Positions 11,405-22,258 of a stretch of 64,000 bases of DNA are shown one piece after another (position 1 is the first letter of the stretch; each line of letters begins with the position of its first letter). This DNA comes from Cryptomeria japonica (Eukaryota > Streptophyta > Pinopsida > Cupressales > Cupressaceae). The DNA is taken from contig NC_081413.1 in assembly GCF_030272615.1 (NCBI RefSeq), forward strand, positions 101,323,239-101,387,238, given 5' to 3'. Made by a program: the position numbers and the translations under genes. Under the pieces are notes generated by a model. The model had not been told where the DNA came from and did no database searches. It worked only from the letters and a program-made list of their open reading frames with translations.

Positions 11405-11424
11405 TGTTATCAGAGCTGGTCCAA
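11405..11424 (+). other. Copia primer binding site remnant (initiator Met type)
   Basis: TGTTATCAGAGCTGGTCC follows the LTR end. The TATCAGAGC core is the standard copia primer site complementary to initiator tRNA-Met. Gypsy A pol resumes within the next 20 bases. Confidence 0.75.
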
Positions 11425-12890
11425 ATCTCACATACCTTACTATCAAAATAGAAGTTGATTTGCATAAATGTTTGAATATCAATAGTGATCTTTCAGATAC
11501 TCAAAAGGTAGCACTCGTGGACTTGCTTAAATGTCATAAAAATGCCTTTGCATGGGATTATAAGGACATGCATGGAATAGATCTAACAGTTTGCACCCAC
11601 CGTATCTATATAAAAGAAGAATGTTGTCCACTCAGACAACCACAAAGAAGAATCAATCCTGCATTAAAATAAATAGTTAAAGAGGAATTGCAGAAGTTGT
11701 TAAAGGCCGGGTTTATCTATCCTATCTATGATAGCCAATGGGTATCACCTTTGGTAATAGTTCCTAAGAAAGGAGGAAAATGGAGGGTATGTGTTGATTA
11801 TAGAGCTTTGAAATTAGCAACAAGAAAAGATCATTTTCCATTGCCATTTGTGGATCAGGTATTAGACTCTTTGGCTAGGAAGAAATATTTTTCATTTCTT
11901 GATGGATTCAGTGGTTAGAATCAGATTCAGATAGCCCCAGAGGACCAAGAAAAGACAACATTTACTTGTCCTTGGGGCACATATGCATATTATGTTCTTC
12001 CTTTTGGATTGTGTAATGCTCCAGTGACTTTTCAAAGAGTAGTGATAAGTATCTTTTTAGATATTTCTCAAGACATCATGGAAATTTATATGGATGACTT
12101 TACAACTTATGGTTTTGAATTTGAAGAAGAATTAGGGAACCTGAAATTTTTTTTGCAATGGTGTGAAGACTATAGTTTGTCATTAAACAGTGAGAAGTGC
12201 TTCATAATGATGCAAGAAGGAAGAGTCCTTGGTCATCATATCTCTATAAAAGGAATACAGGTTGACCCAACAAAGATTGAAGTCATTCAGAATATCAATG
12301 CACCGTTGAAAGAAAAAGATGTAAGAAGTTTCCTTGGTCATGCTTGATACTATAGAAGGTTTATCAAATATTTTAGCAAAATTGCAAGTCCCTTATATTC
12401 TCTACTTACCAAGGATATGGAATTTAGATGGACTTCTTCATGCAATGAAGCTTTCTTGAAGCTTAAGCACGCTTTGACCCAAGCACCAGTTCTTAAAGGT
12501 CCGAATTGGTCTTTACCATTTCAAATTCAAACAAATGCATCTGATTATGCGATAGGAGTAGTATTAGGACAAAAGATTGATAATTTGGAAAGTGCAATAT
12601 ATTATATTAGCAAGAACTTGTAGGGGCCTGAGTTAAATTACACATTCACTAAAAAGGAAATGCTAGCAGTTATATATGCACTCAACAAATTCAGGCACTA
12701 TATCACAAGGTATCCCATATTTGTGCATACTGATCATGTTGCAATCAGATATCTCATGAATTAGCCTTCAATTACTAGTAGATTAGCTCGTTGGTTATTG
12801 TTGATGCAGGAATTTGATATCACAATTGTTGATAAACTAGGGAAGTCCAATGTGGTTGCAGATTATCTTTCAAGACTTCAGTTACAGGAA
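11425..12890 (+). pseudogene. Gypsy A reverse transcriptase and RNase H, decayed
   Basis: RT motifs appear in order: WRVCVDYRALKLATRKDHFP, the palm block YFSFLDGFSG, PFGLCNAPVTFQ and the catalytic IYMDDFTTYG (about 12091-12120). The thumb and connection follow (VLGHHISIKGIQVDPTKIE), then RNase H with the TNASDYAIGVVLGQ block, KKEMLAV and TDHVAIRY. Stops interrupt it at about 11919, 12346, 12621 and 12765, but the frame is otherwise kept. The enzyme would make cDNA from the element RNA. At least two stops (11919 and 12346) are not explained by C-to-T change. Confidence 0.9.
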
Positions 12891-14036
12891 GATTCTACAA
12901 CCATAGATGATAATTTTTTTGATGAACATCTATTCCTTATAGAATCCCACACTCCTTGGTATGTTGATATTGCCAAATATTTAGCTGCTGCTAAAATGCC
13001 ACTTCATTTCTCTCCTAAAGAAAGAAGGTTGTTAGTAGAGAAAAGCTTTAACTTCTCATGGATTGCTGATTGTTTGTTTTATACTGAACCTGACCAAGTC
13101 ATGAGAAGATGTGTAAGAGAAGATGAAACATATGATATCCTGCATGCATGTCATGATGAGCCATGTGGAGGATATTTTGCTGCTAGAAGAACAACACTTA
13201 AAATACTGAATACAGGATATTATTGGCCCACATTATATAAGGATGCAACATAGTATACAAAAAAATGTGACAGATGCCAGCGCATGGGGAGACCTACTAA
13301 ATCCGATGAGATGCCAATGTATCCACAAATATTGGTTGCACCATTTGATAAATGAGGATTAGATTTTGTTGGCCCAATTGATCCACCTTCTAAGGGAAAG
13401 TCCTACATTTTAGTATGTACAAATTATGTAACCAAATGGGTGGAATCTCGTGCCATGACACATGCAAGAGATAATAAAGTGGTTGAGTTTATGTATGAGG
13501 AGATATTTATAAGATATGGAGTACCATGGGAAATTGTATCAGACTAAGGCCCATAATTTACTTCAACATTGATTGCAGCATTGGTCAATGAATACAATAT
13601 AAGGCACAAAAAATCTACCCCATATCATCCACAAGCTAATGGATAATAGAGGTTACTAATAGGGAGCTTGAGGCTATTCTTACCAGGATAGTAGTTGTTC
13701 ATAAAAAAGACCGGTCTCATAGGCTTTCTAAAGCAATTTGGGCATACAGAACAACTTGGAAAACACCAATTGGTTTTACACCTTTTGAGATGGTGTATGG
13801 GAAAACAACAATGATGCCTATTGAGTTTGAGCATAAAACTCTGAGGAGAACTTTGTGATTAAATATGACACTTTCTGAAGCACAAAAGAAATGTATTCAA
13901 CAATTGAATGCTTTGGATGAATGAAGAAAAATGGTTGTCCAGCAGATAGAACTGATACAAAATCAGAGAGAAAAGTGGCATGATAAATACATCAAAGAGA
14001 AAAAGTTCAAAGCCAGTGACTAGGAAATATTGTATG
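12891..14036 (+). pseudogene. Gypsy A integrase, zinc-binding and core domains, decayed
   Basis: The HHCC zinc finger is visible (HACHDEPCGG, then CDRCQ). The core has the first Asp in GLDFVGPI (about 13360) and the second in VSD at 13544 followed by stops where the family has Gln (13545-13547 and 13554-13556). A TGA at 13353-13355 stands where the family has Trp. The frame shifts near 13640. The C-terminal part is separated by the solo LTR at 14037 and resumes at 15344. Confidence 0.85.
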
Positions 14037-15343
14037 TGACGAGGGGAAAAAGACCTGTGATGGTGGATTAGTTAATAAGCATGTAAATCAAACATGGAAG
14101 CATATGAAATCAAAGACATAATTTGAAATGCATGAAAACATGAATAATGAAAATGTATATACCTCACACAATCTCCTTTTACCTTCTCCTTCGGATGGAG
14201 CTTGATGAAGTGAAGGCGCCCCTTGGTGATGCTCCACTTGATGTTCTCCTCTTTCTTGCTTGCTTGATGTGGATGGCTCTCCAATGTTGTGCACAAATGG
14301 AATAGATTTGGAAGATGATAAGGATGAGATGATCAAGTGTGGATGAGATATGATTTGAACATGATAAGGTTGCCAAGATGATTTTCTGGGCTCAAAAGGA
14401 CAACATAAGATTACTAAAATTGGAGATGAAGAATGGAGGGATGGAGTTCTCAATTTATAGGAAGAGGAGAGGAAGAATGGATGGCTAGGATGGATTCAAG
14501 ATGAAGGGCTTAAATTGCTTGTGAGCTCACACAAGGCCCAAGAGAGGGTGTGGAGACCGAGAGATATGTCTTAAAGGCATTTCATATCTCCACACTCCTC
14601 AAGGTACATTGGGGAGACTTCCCAAGGTACCTTGAGAAGAGCAAAGTGCATTGGGAAGACTTCCCAATGTGCCTTGAGAGGAGCAAGGGACGTGACATTC
14701 CTTGAAGAATGGGGAGGAGGAATTTAAAATTCTCCAAAAAGGGATAATCATGGGGATTGGAGGAATAAGAAGGAATTAAAAATTCCTTGGGAGAGGAGAT
14801 GCCTAGAGGATTGTGAGATTTTGAAGATCTCACATTCACCTAGGAAAAGAGCATTAAAAGCTAGTGGTTGGATGGAAGGGACAAGGAGTTGACTTCGTGG
14901 CTAATCATGATGATTAGCCATTAGCAACTCATTAGGAGGGGGATTAGAGGAAATGTTAGGTGGGATTAGGATTTGTAGGAGGATTTGACTAGGAGAGAGA
15001 ATGAGTAGAGGGAATTAAAAATTAGAAGAATAAGGCTAAGTGAGTTTAGGGAGTTTCTAGAAGACTTTATTAGGTTAATGATGAATTAAGAAGATGGTTT
15101 GTAGGAATCATGTGGGTTAACTAATTGATTGAAATTAATTATCTAAGAGGGAGATTTGTGAGAATTCAATTTTTAGAAGAATAAAGAAAGGGATTGATTT
15201 ATTAAATAAATCAGTCACATACTATAGTGACAATATCAATTATATTTAATTAATATTGAGGAGAATTTGAATTAACAAAATTAATTAATTAATTATGTGA
15301 GGAATTAAAAATAATTAAAAATAATTATTTTTAAGTGTCTACA
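14037..15343 (-). repeat. Solo LTR in the gypsy A integrase region
   Basis: Read on the minus strand it starts TGTAGACACTTAAAA and ends CCCCTCGTCA, 1307 bp, flanked by the perfect duplication GTATG at 14032-14036 and 15344-15348. A TATAAATTGAGAA promoter box near 14446-14458 (minus) supports the orientation. Its termini and AATTAATTAA-rich start resemble the probable LTR at 54284-55723. No internal domain is present, so LTR-LTR recombination is the likely origin. Small ORFs inside are chance. Confidence 0.9.
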
Positions 15344-15683
15344 GTATGACTCCAGATATAAAGATACTATGGGAAAGCTACAAACCAGATGGTTAGGTCC
15401 ATATGAGATAGAGGAAGTTTTCAACAATGGAGTTGTTCGTTTGACCACAATTGACCCAGTTCGGTTTAAGATTTTGGTAAATGGTCACCGATTGCATCTT
15501 TATCATAAGCCGGCCATCAAAGAGGAGTTCCTGCAGCAATTTTCTAAAAAGGATCAAACACAAGTTCCTATAGCCACTGATCAAGTTCCTCTAGCCACTA
15601 ATCAAGTTCCTTCAACAATTGAGCAAAGTAATGGAGGTAAGGTTCCTATAGCCACTGCAGTGAACTTGCATGCCACTTCATAA
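15344..15683 (+). pseudogene. Gypsy A integrase C-terminal domain
   Basis: After one copy of GTATG the pol frame resumes with LQTRWLGPYEIEEVF and NGHRLHLYHK, the conserved SH3-like end of gypsy integrases. Four short repeats built on QVPIAT or QVPLAT follow (about 15560-15660) before the TAA. There is no chromodomain, as expected for Athila-type elements. Confidence 0.85.
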
Positions 15684-16187
15684 TTCTCCTTGCATCATTT
15701 CACAAAAATATTTCCATGTCTTATGGAAATATTCTTCTCCAAAAATAAAATTTCCATCCACGTCATCCCATCTCATTTTCTTGTCTGTTATTTCATTTCA
15801 TTTTGCCATTCTTCTCGTACAACTGTAGGTATGTACATATTGTATTTTATTTTAATTACGTATTTATGATTTCATTATGATTATTGCCTTTCCTAAATGC
15901 ACATACACTTCCCTACATCCTTTCCGCTTGTGTGGACACATGCCAAAGTAAGTTGGGGGGGTGTTTTATGGTTCGATTTCCAAAATTAGTAATTACTCAT
16001 CCTTTTCGATACCTTGATTTGATTACTTGCCATCATTTCTTTAACAAGATATTGTTTGGCATAAGAAAGTAATAAACTCTGCCGCCAAATTTGGAGATAT
16101 GTAAGGAAGTTTCAGTTTTCTGTCTCAAAGAATATTTTGGTTCTTCATTTCTCAGTTGTAGAGTTTGCTACATTAATAGAGTAAGAA
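15684..16187 (+). other. Non-coding spacer between pol and extra ORF of gypsy A
   Basis: About 500 bp of AT-rich sequence with a G7 run near 15955. No domain or ORF of note is seen. In an env-bearing element a splice acceptor for a subgenomic message would lie here; CTGTAGGTATG near 15824 is only a weak candidate. Confidence 0.4.
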
Positions 16188-18450
16188 ATGGGTGGAGATC
16201 AAATCCACCATGAACCGACATTCCATGATGCGTTGCTACAGGATGCTCTTTGTGAGCATTATTTTAGGCAGCATGGTTGGATTGTTTACTTTTTGAAAAT
16301 CAAGGATTATAATGAAGAAATTGTCATAGAGTTTATGCATTCATTCAATGAAGGAAAAGCTATTGTTAAAGGATTAAGGGTCATTGCTATGGAGCAGTGG
16401 ATAGCTAAAGTTACAGGGTTGTTGGAGGAAGGAGAATTATTTCCAGAATCAAAAGACGCCAAAAGTGCCAAAGTAGAGTTTACACTTCCCACAGATGGAC
16501 CTCTAACAATGGACAAGAAAGGAACCAAGAGGGTTCCCCTAGCTACAGAGTGGCCCCAGGTGGCTTTATATGTAATGAAATACATTACTTGCAAAGGGAG
16601 GTATTCAAATTTACATTCACCCCATTTCAAATTGCTTAGTCATTTACGGCATGACCGGAGAGTGAATGTCCCTAATTTTCTATACCACCTCATTTCCATA
16701 AGTGCCATAGAAACACAGAAGAATGGAAATTGTTCTATCAGTCATCATGGTTTTATTAAATTTCTTGTAGATTGTTCTCTTAGAGATGTTTAACAGATGG
16801 AATGGGGGGTATTTGAAGACATATTGTAGTTTAGGGTTGAAGATGCTCCTGTTGCAGATGATCCAGTGGTTGAAAAAGGAAATATTAAAGAACCCTCTTC
16901 TCCTATAGTTTCTGCAGAGAATGAATTGCTCACCACTGAAGGAGTTGTGGCTATTATGGAGGAAGAGATGGTTGAGACAAATGTGGAGCAGCCCTCCACC
17001 TCTCTTCAAAGAGAATCACCATCTTCTAAAAGAAAAGGGAAGGAATTAGAAATAATTGATGTAGATGAAGAACCTATGGTTCAGCCGCAGGAAACTCGAG
17101 TTTCTCCTACAACCAAGAGGCGTAGGTCTTAAAGAAATACTCCTACAGCAAAGCCACAGGTAGAAAACATTCCTACAACCACTCCAAAGGTTTATGTGAG
17201 AAGGACTCAGAGTAAAACCTAGAAGGCCCATGCAGCAAGTGATCCGGTAGGGGTTATTTCAGTGGAAACATCAGAAGAAAGGAGCCCTACAGATGTTGAA
17301 ACTCTGAAGGAAGATGTTGTTGATAGACACTCAAATCTTGCATATGTGGCAGAGCAGTTTGAGGAACCTGTTGAAGAGATTCCATGGCCTAAGGTAACAC
17401 CTATTAGACCTCCATCATCCCTAAGCAGTTTATCTATTGCATTAACATTTTATAGACAATGGGAAATAGAGAGGGCTAGATTGCAAGGGGTTATTGACAA
17501 ACATCAAAGAGAAATTGAAAAGAGGGATAACAAAATTGAAGAATTAGAGGCTAAAGTTGATACAATCACTAGTATGGTCCCCGAATTGATGCAATGTAGG
17601 GCACTACCAAGGGTTTATGCTCTACATTTAAGGGAGAGGTATTTAAATTTTAAATTGAACCGCATTGTCAGGAACCTTAGCCCCTCTTTAGAAACCCCTG
17701 AGGAATTCTATTATGCTTACCAGACTTATCCAGTAGCTGTGAAAAATTTGTTATGTGAATTTTATTTACATAACTATGTTGTAGCTTCAGATAGTGAGTG
17801 GAATCCTTTGTTATATATTGGTGATATCCATATAAAAGCTTTAATGTCATGGATTCAAGATGAGATCAACATGGGGGCACAAGCCAGAGAATAAAAGGAT
17901 TTTAAATTTGATTTTCCATTGCCATTGAGGAAGGAAGAAAAAGAACCAAGAGTTCTTTATTATGAATGGCAGAAGTTACTAGTAAGGCAAGATGTTAGGA
18001 ATCTAGTGCTGCCGATGAGGGAATAAATATACCAAGCATATGAGCATTTAGTTCAAACTGAAAGTGCAGCTGCAATTGATGGTTTAACTCAGCACTAGAA
18101 TAACTTGCCAGAAGAATTGAAGTAGGGAGAACCACCTTCACTGCCAAATTTCTAGGAAGCTATGCAAAGAGCCCCTAAATATATACAACTAGGCAGAGAG
18201 AAAACTAATAACTGGGTACCTTTGATCTTTCAACTTCCTATTCTTATGTGGCCACTATTGGGATGTAAGACTACAGATAAGCCCTATTAAGCAGTTACAG
18301 AAGAACAGAGATGGTCTAGGTTGGAAAAGATGAAAGGATTTTACTAGAATTTAGCTTTAGGAGGAATAGGTCAAGGAACCATTGGTGACCTAAGAGTTAG
18401 TGCAAGAATCAGAAATTTTCCTCTTACTAGAGGATCATCAAGATCTTAAA
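16188..18450 (+). pseudogene. Extra ORF of gypsy A between integrase and 3' LTR
   Basis: One frame of about 750 codons runs from ATG 16188 (MGGDQIHHEP) to about 18450, broken by about ten stops but no frameshift that I can see. Residues 1-200 form a mixed helical domain (YFRQHGWIVYF, MEQWIAKVTGL) like the domain annotated in plants as a putative transposon protein. Residues 225-370 are acidic with a basic patch (SSKRKGKELE, TKRRRS). A coiled coil near residues 425-470 (IERARLQGVIDKHQREIEKR) leads into a second globular region. Athila elements carry an env-like ORF here, but I see no signal peptide or membrane segment, so env is not claimed. Confidence 0.65.
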
Positions 18451-18461
18451 GTTGGGGGGCA
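18448..18461 (+). other. Polypurine tract of gypsy A
   Basis: AAAGTTGGGGGGCA lies directly before TGATGAG at 18462 and fixes the 3' LTR start. Confidence 0.8.
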
Positions 18462-19725
18462 TGATGAGTTGAGACATTGGCATATTTTTAACCTTATAAC
18501 TCTTGAACTTTTGTTATATTTTGATTTACATAGTAGTAATGATGTATCAGAAGTTTACTATATGTATTTCATATGTTAACCTGAACCTATTAAAACATGT
18601 TTTGTCTTTGCTAGTTTATTCCTACAGCCATGTGATTCATTCTTGTTGCCATGCAGATTTTTTAGGGCAATATCATGTGTGAAATTAATAGATGTCATGA
18701 TTAAATAAAATACGTATGTATGTTCTTGTATGTTATTTCTTTTGAAGTGCAGGTAATAAATGATGTTGCGGTGGAAGCTTGCCTATCACGCCAGTTGCAG
18801 GAAGAGACATTCTAGAAGATGACTGAAAGATCGAACAACAGAAATGTTGAAAAGTGTAAGGAACGACATAAGAGAAGAAATCGCATGATACTACTGATGT
18901 CTAACTCAAGTAGACATTGGTGCTGTAAATACCACCACAATATGTTATGACTGTGGTTCGGTTTGGATCTGTATTTTCTGTAGCTTAACTCCAACTATCT
19001 CCTTTCTCTATTAGTTATTCACCTCTTCTCTTTGACATGATCTGTGTTGTCTAAAGTAGATGACTTCTTTTAAAATAAGCTCTTCATCTCTTCTCAAAGA
19101 TTAGATAGAAAAAGAGAGAAAGTAGAGCAGGAGGATTTTTCACAAGTGTTTTTGAGTTTCTTTTCATGTTGAATCATGTAATGACTTCCAAAGAATGATG
19201 AATAAAAATATGTTATTCTGAGCACTTAGAGTTGTTTTTGGGAAGCGTGGAACAACTCGCCCAAGGGGGCCCACTTGGTGAGTGTTATTGTGCATTTGTT
19301 AAGATTAGTTTTCTTTCCTTAGCTGTAGTAAACGTTCTTGCATTGACAATTCCTGTAGCCACTGGAAATAGATCCACTGACTGTTCATGCAGCCAAACCA
19401 AAACAGAGTAATTTCTATTTATCAGCATTGAACTTAGCCAGTATTACTTGAATGAATTTATGTTAATGCAGAAGTTTTCCTATAGCCTTTCAATAGTTTC
19501 AATTCTTGCTTATCTTTTCCGCATAATGTTAGTTGTTGCAGTAATGCAGAGTAGCTATTGCAGGAACTTAGTGCATATATAGTGCAGACCCATTTCAAGT
19601 ATTACGTCCCTGGGTTGACAATCAAATGAACACCAGCTATAGAAATAGTGGCTTTACCAAGTGAATGTCCAAACTTTGGGTTGAGACTTCAACTAGAGTT
19701 ATTATTCTTATTGTTGGGTTGAACA
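18462..19725 (+). repeat. 3' LTR of gypsy A
   Basis: It is 1264 bp with the same termini as the 5' LTR and is followed by the target duplication ACCAT. Scattered substitutions and a few small indels separate the two LTRs. Confidence 0.95.
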
Positions 19726-19730
19726 ACCAT

Positions 19731-19877
19731 AAAAGGTGGAAATCCTCCTACACACATTATCCCAATGTGGCACAAACACCCAAGTGTCTCATACCCAAAC
19801 TACTATGAAATGAATTTCCTAAGTAAACTTAAGTATAATAAAATAATATCCATGATGAATAATTATTTACACCAACA
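19731..19877 (-). repeat. 3' LTR of the copia element, proximal part
   Basis: On the minus strand it starts TGTTGGTGTAAATAA at 19877 and continues, after removing gypsy A and one ACCAT, into 6851-6534. Confidence 0.9.
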
Positions 19878-19890
19878 CCCCCCCTTAAGT
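19878..19890 (-). other. Polypurine tract of the copia element
   Basis: On the minus strand ACTTAAGGGGGGG abuts the LTR start TGTTGG. It shows that the LTR at 19877 is a 3' LTR and orients the element. Confidence 0.85.
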
Positions 19891-20249
19891 GCAACTTAGG
19901 GGAATGCACTTAAGTCTACAATGCAACTAAGCAATGCAAGATGGGTCCCGACTACAAGGCCATGTTAGATACCCATGTACAAATGCAAATGTATGCAAAC
20001 AAATGCAATGAAATCTCTCAAAAAGTGGTGAAAGAGAGAAAACCCCAATGGGAAAAAACCCTCCCCCAAAAGAGAGATGAAATCTATACAAGAAAACTCT
20101 CATAGAAGTATGTGAGGAACAAAACCCCATGTGAGGAAAAAGTCCCCCCCATATGAGAGAAGAAGAGAAGCTAGGAAGCCCCCCCTCAATGTATAATCTG
20201 CACTAATGATAGAAGCTCGATGATGTAAGAAGAAATTGCTCCATGAACA
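19891..20249 (-). other. Untranslated 3' region of the copia element
   Basis: About 360 bp between the acidic ORF stop and the polypurine tract. It holds several C-rich runs (G-rich on the element strand, for example 20144-20150 and 20181-20187). No coding motif was seen. Confidence 0.45.
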
Positions 20250-22258
20250 TCAAAAAACAGTCCCCCCCTTAGGAAGAAACAAAACCAAAGGTGTATCCAT
20301 GAAGTCTCCCCAGTCATGAAGGGAAGATGTATGAAAAAAACTCATGATGAATGAAGTCTCTGAAAACTGCTCAAGTGTCCCCATGTCGATGCTGAAAGAT
20401 ACCCCCTCCAAAGGTGGTAAACTGCCCCACACTGCTGAAAAAGGCACTCCAAGATCTAGTAGAGATGAATGTAGAACAATAGCCAAAGACTCAGATGTCT
20501 CCTCAAAGGATAAAGAGACCTCCTCCAATTGTTGTACATAAGTATCCACAATCATGTCAACCTCGAAAGAATGATTATGTAGAGAATTAACAAGAGGGTT
20601 ATAGTGTTCCCTCGCAACAATAAAAGAAGGATCATCTTCATCAAAGAGAAGATGAATATCATCAATGATGTCTCCCAAATCTGCAATGTAGGATTCCATA
20701 AACAAACCTATAATGTCTGTCAAATACTCATCCCATGAAACTGAAGCTGGAAGACATGAAAAATCATGTTGCACTGAATCACATGAAGGCAGAACTGTTG
20801 CACTATCTGAACCATCACAAGAAGTGTGATCATCATGTGAAGAATCATCATATGTGAAATCATTATCATCAAAAAAATCTGAAAAGGAGTATAACCAAGA
20901 TGCATGATCAACCACCCCAGTCGCAATGATAGCTCTAGTCTACACATCTCTAATGAAAACTGACTCAGGTGTGAACTCCATAATTCTCTTAGTTGCGCCA
21001 TGTGTGATTTGATAGATGGAAAGGAGATTTTTTATCAAATGGGGTAAACACAACACATCATTGAAGGAGTTATCCCCAATGGCAAAAGATCCTTTCCCAA
21101 TCACATCCATGTATGTATGATTGCCCATCAAAATCTGCGGCATGGTGCAAGGCTCAAATGTAGAGAGCATAGACTGCGAAGATGCCATATGATGAGAAGC
21201 CACTAAATCTAGAAGCCATCTCCCTGAATCATGACTTGTAGTAGCACAAAGAGATTTTCCTTTTCTTGTCCAAAAAGAGTGAGTCTTCCCACTTGTAGAA
21301 GCCATGAATGCTTTCCCTTTCCATTTTGATTGTGAGGAAGTAGAAGTTGATGAATCATCCTTCTTGTAGCCATTAGGCAAATCAATGTTATGCTTTTTGA
21401 GGATATGTGTGAGCTCATCAATCTTCTTAGAATGGCAACGATGCTCCTCGTGACAAAACTTTTTACAATAGGCACAAGTAGGTCTCTCCCTCTTTGGTGA
21501 ATTGTCCCTCTTGGAAGAGGATGAATCTCCTTGTTGTGGAGAAGATAGTGGTTTGTCCTTAGGCTTTGATTGCCATTTCTTCTTGTTTGAGCTGTCCTTT
21601 CCTTGATTTCCTTTGTTCCCTTGATTTTCCACTAATGCTTGAGACTTAGAAGCCTTAAGAATGCCCATGCTTATCAACTTAGTTTGTTTCATCATCAAAA
21701 TTTTAGTGAAAGTATCAAACGTAGGCATTGTGTAGCTTGAACCCATTGTCATCCTATGGGTTTGGAAACTAGAAACAAATGCTGCATATTCTTGTGGAAG
21801 CTTGCCCATCAAATTGAAGATCAATTGAGTATCCTTCTTATCAATGCCACAATCCTTGAGATGTGTCCTCAACTATTTTTCCTTAGTGACATAATCTTGT
21901 ATATTATCAAAGTTCTTGGGATCTAACATGGTGAGATCACTATCAATTTGATATCCCCTAATCTCATCAACTTGACCATACAAGTCTTGAAACTTTTTCC
22001 AAGAATCCTTGATTAGAGTACATTTCTCAATATGAAAAATGAGATCCTTTGATACATACTTTCTTAAGATATCAATTGCCATGATATTTTTAGTGAGCCA
22101 ATCCAAGTGACCAAATGGATCAACCTTAGGATCAGCGGGAGCAACAATAGTTCCATCAATGTAATGAGTTAGTCCTTTTTTCATAAGTTTACTCCATGCA
22201 TCAATTTCAAAGTTGCATAATTATGAGGAGTTAAGAGAGGAAACTTAGAAGAACCCAT
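20250..22258 (-). pseudogene. Copia Gag-protease fused to an acidic tail, no pol
   Basis: The likely start is ATG 22258 (MGSSKFPLLT). A frameshift near 22200 leads to the UBN2-type Gag (GLTHYIDGTIVAPADPK); a stop at about 21872 separates it from the rest. The zinc knuckle is CAYCKKFCHEEHRC (about 21470-21430). The protease block reads WLLDLVASHHM where D-S-G is expected. The frame passes one stop at about 20939 through the usual pre-integrase sequence (VDHASWLYSFSDF), then switches into an Asp/Ser-rich tail ending at 20250. That tail stands where the pre-integrase zinc motif, integrase and RT should start. Its function is unknown. Confidence 0.8.

Larger units (their letters stand above)
6852..19725 (+). 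mobile_element. Complete Athila-like Ty3/gypsy element (gypsy A)
   Basis: LTRs at 6852-8116 and 18462-19725 flank a 10.3-kb interior, with a perfect 5-bp target duplication ACCAT at 6847-6851 and 19726-19730. The order is gag, protease, RT, RNase H, integrase, then a long extra ORF before the 3' LTR. The primer site (GTTGTCGGGGATGG) resembles the tRNA-Asp type of Athila elements. A hand count gives about 15 mismatches over the first 210 aligned LTR bases, so the insertion is old. Interior insertions are the copia LTR at 10938 and the solo LTR at 14037. Confidence 0.93.

Noticed and set aside
14088-14453. Candidate small protein genes in the solo LTR
   Set aside because: No start context or domain, and they lie inside an LTR bounded by a perfect duplication.
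16307-17231. Minus-strand ORFs opposite the extra ORF of gypsy A
   Set aside because: The plus-strand frame explains the region; the antisense frames have no motif.
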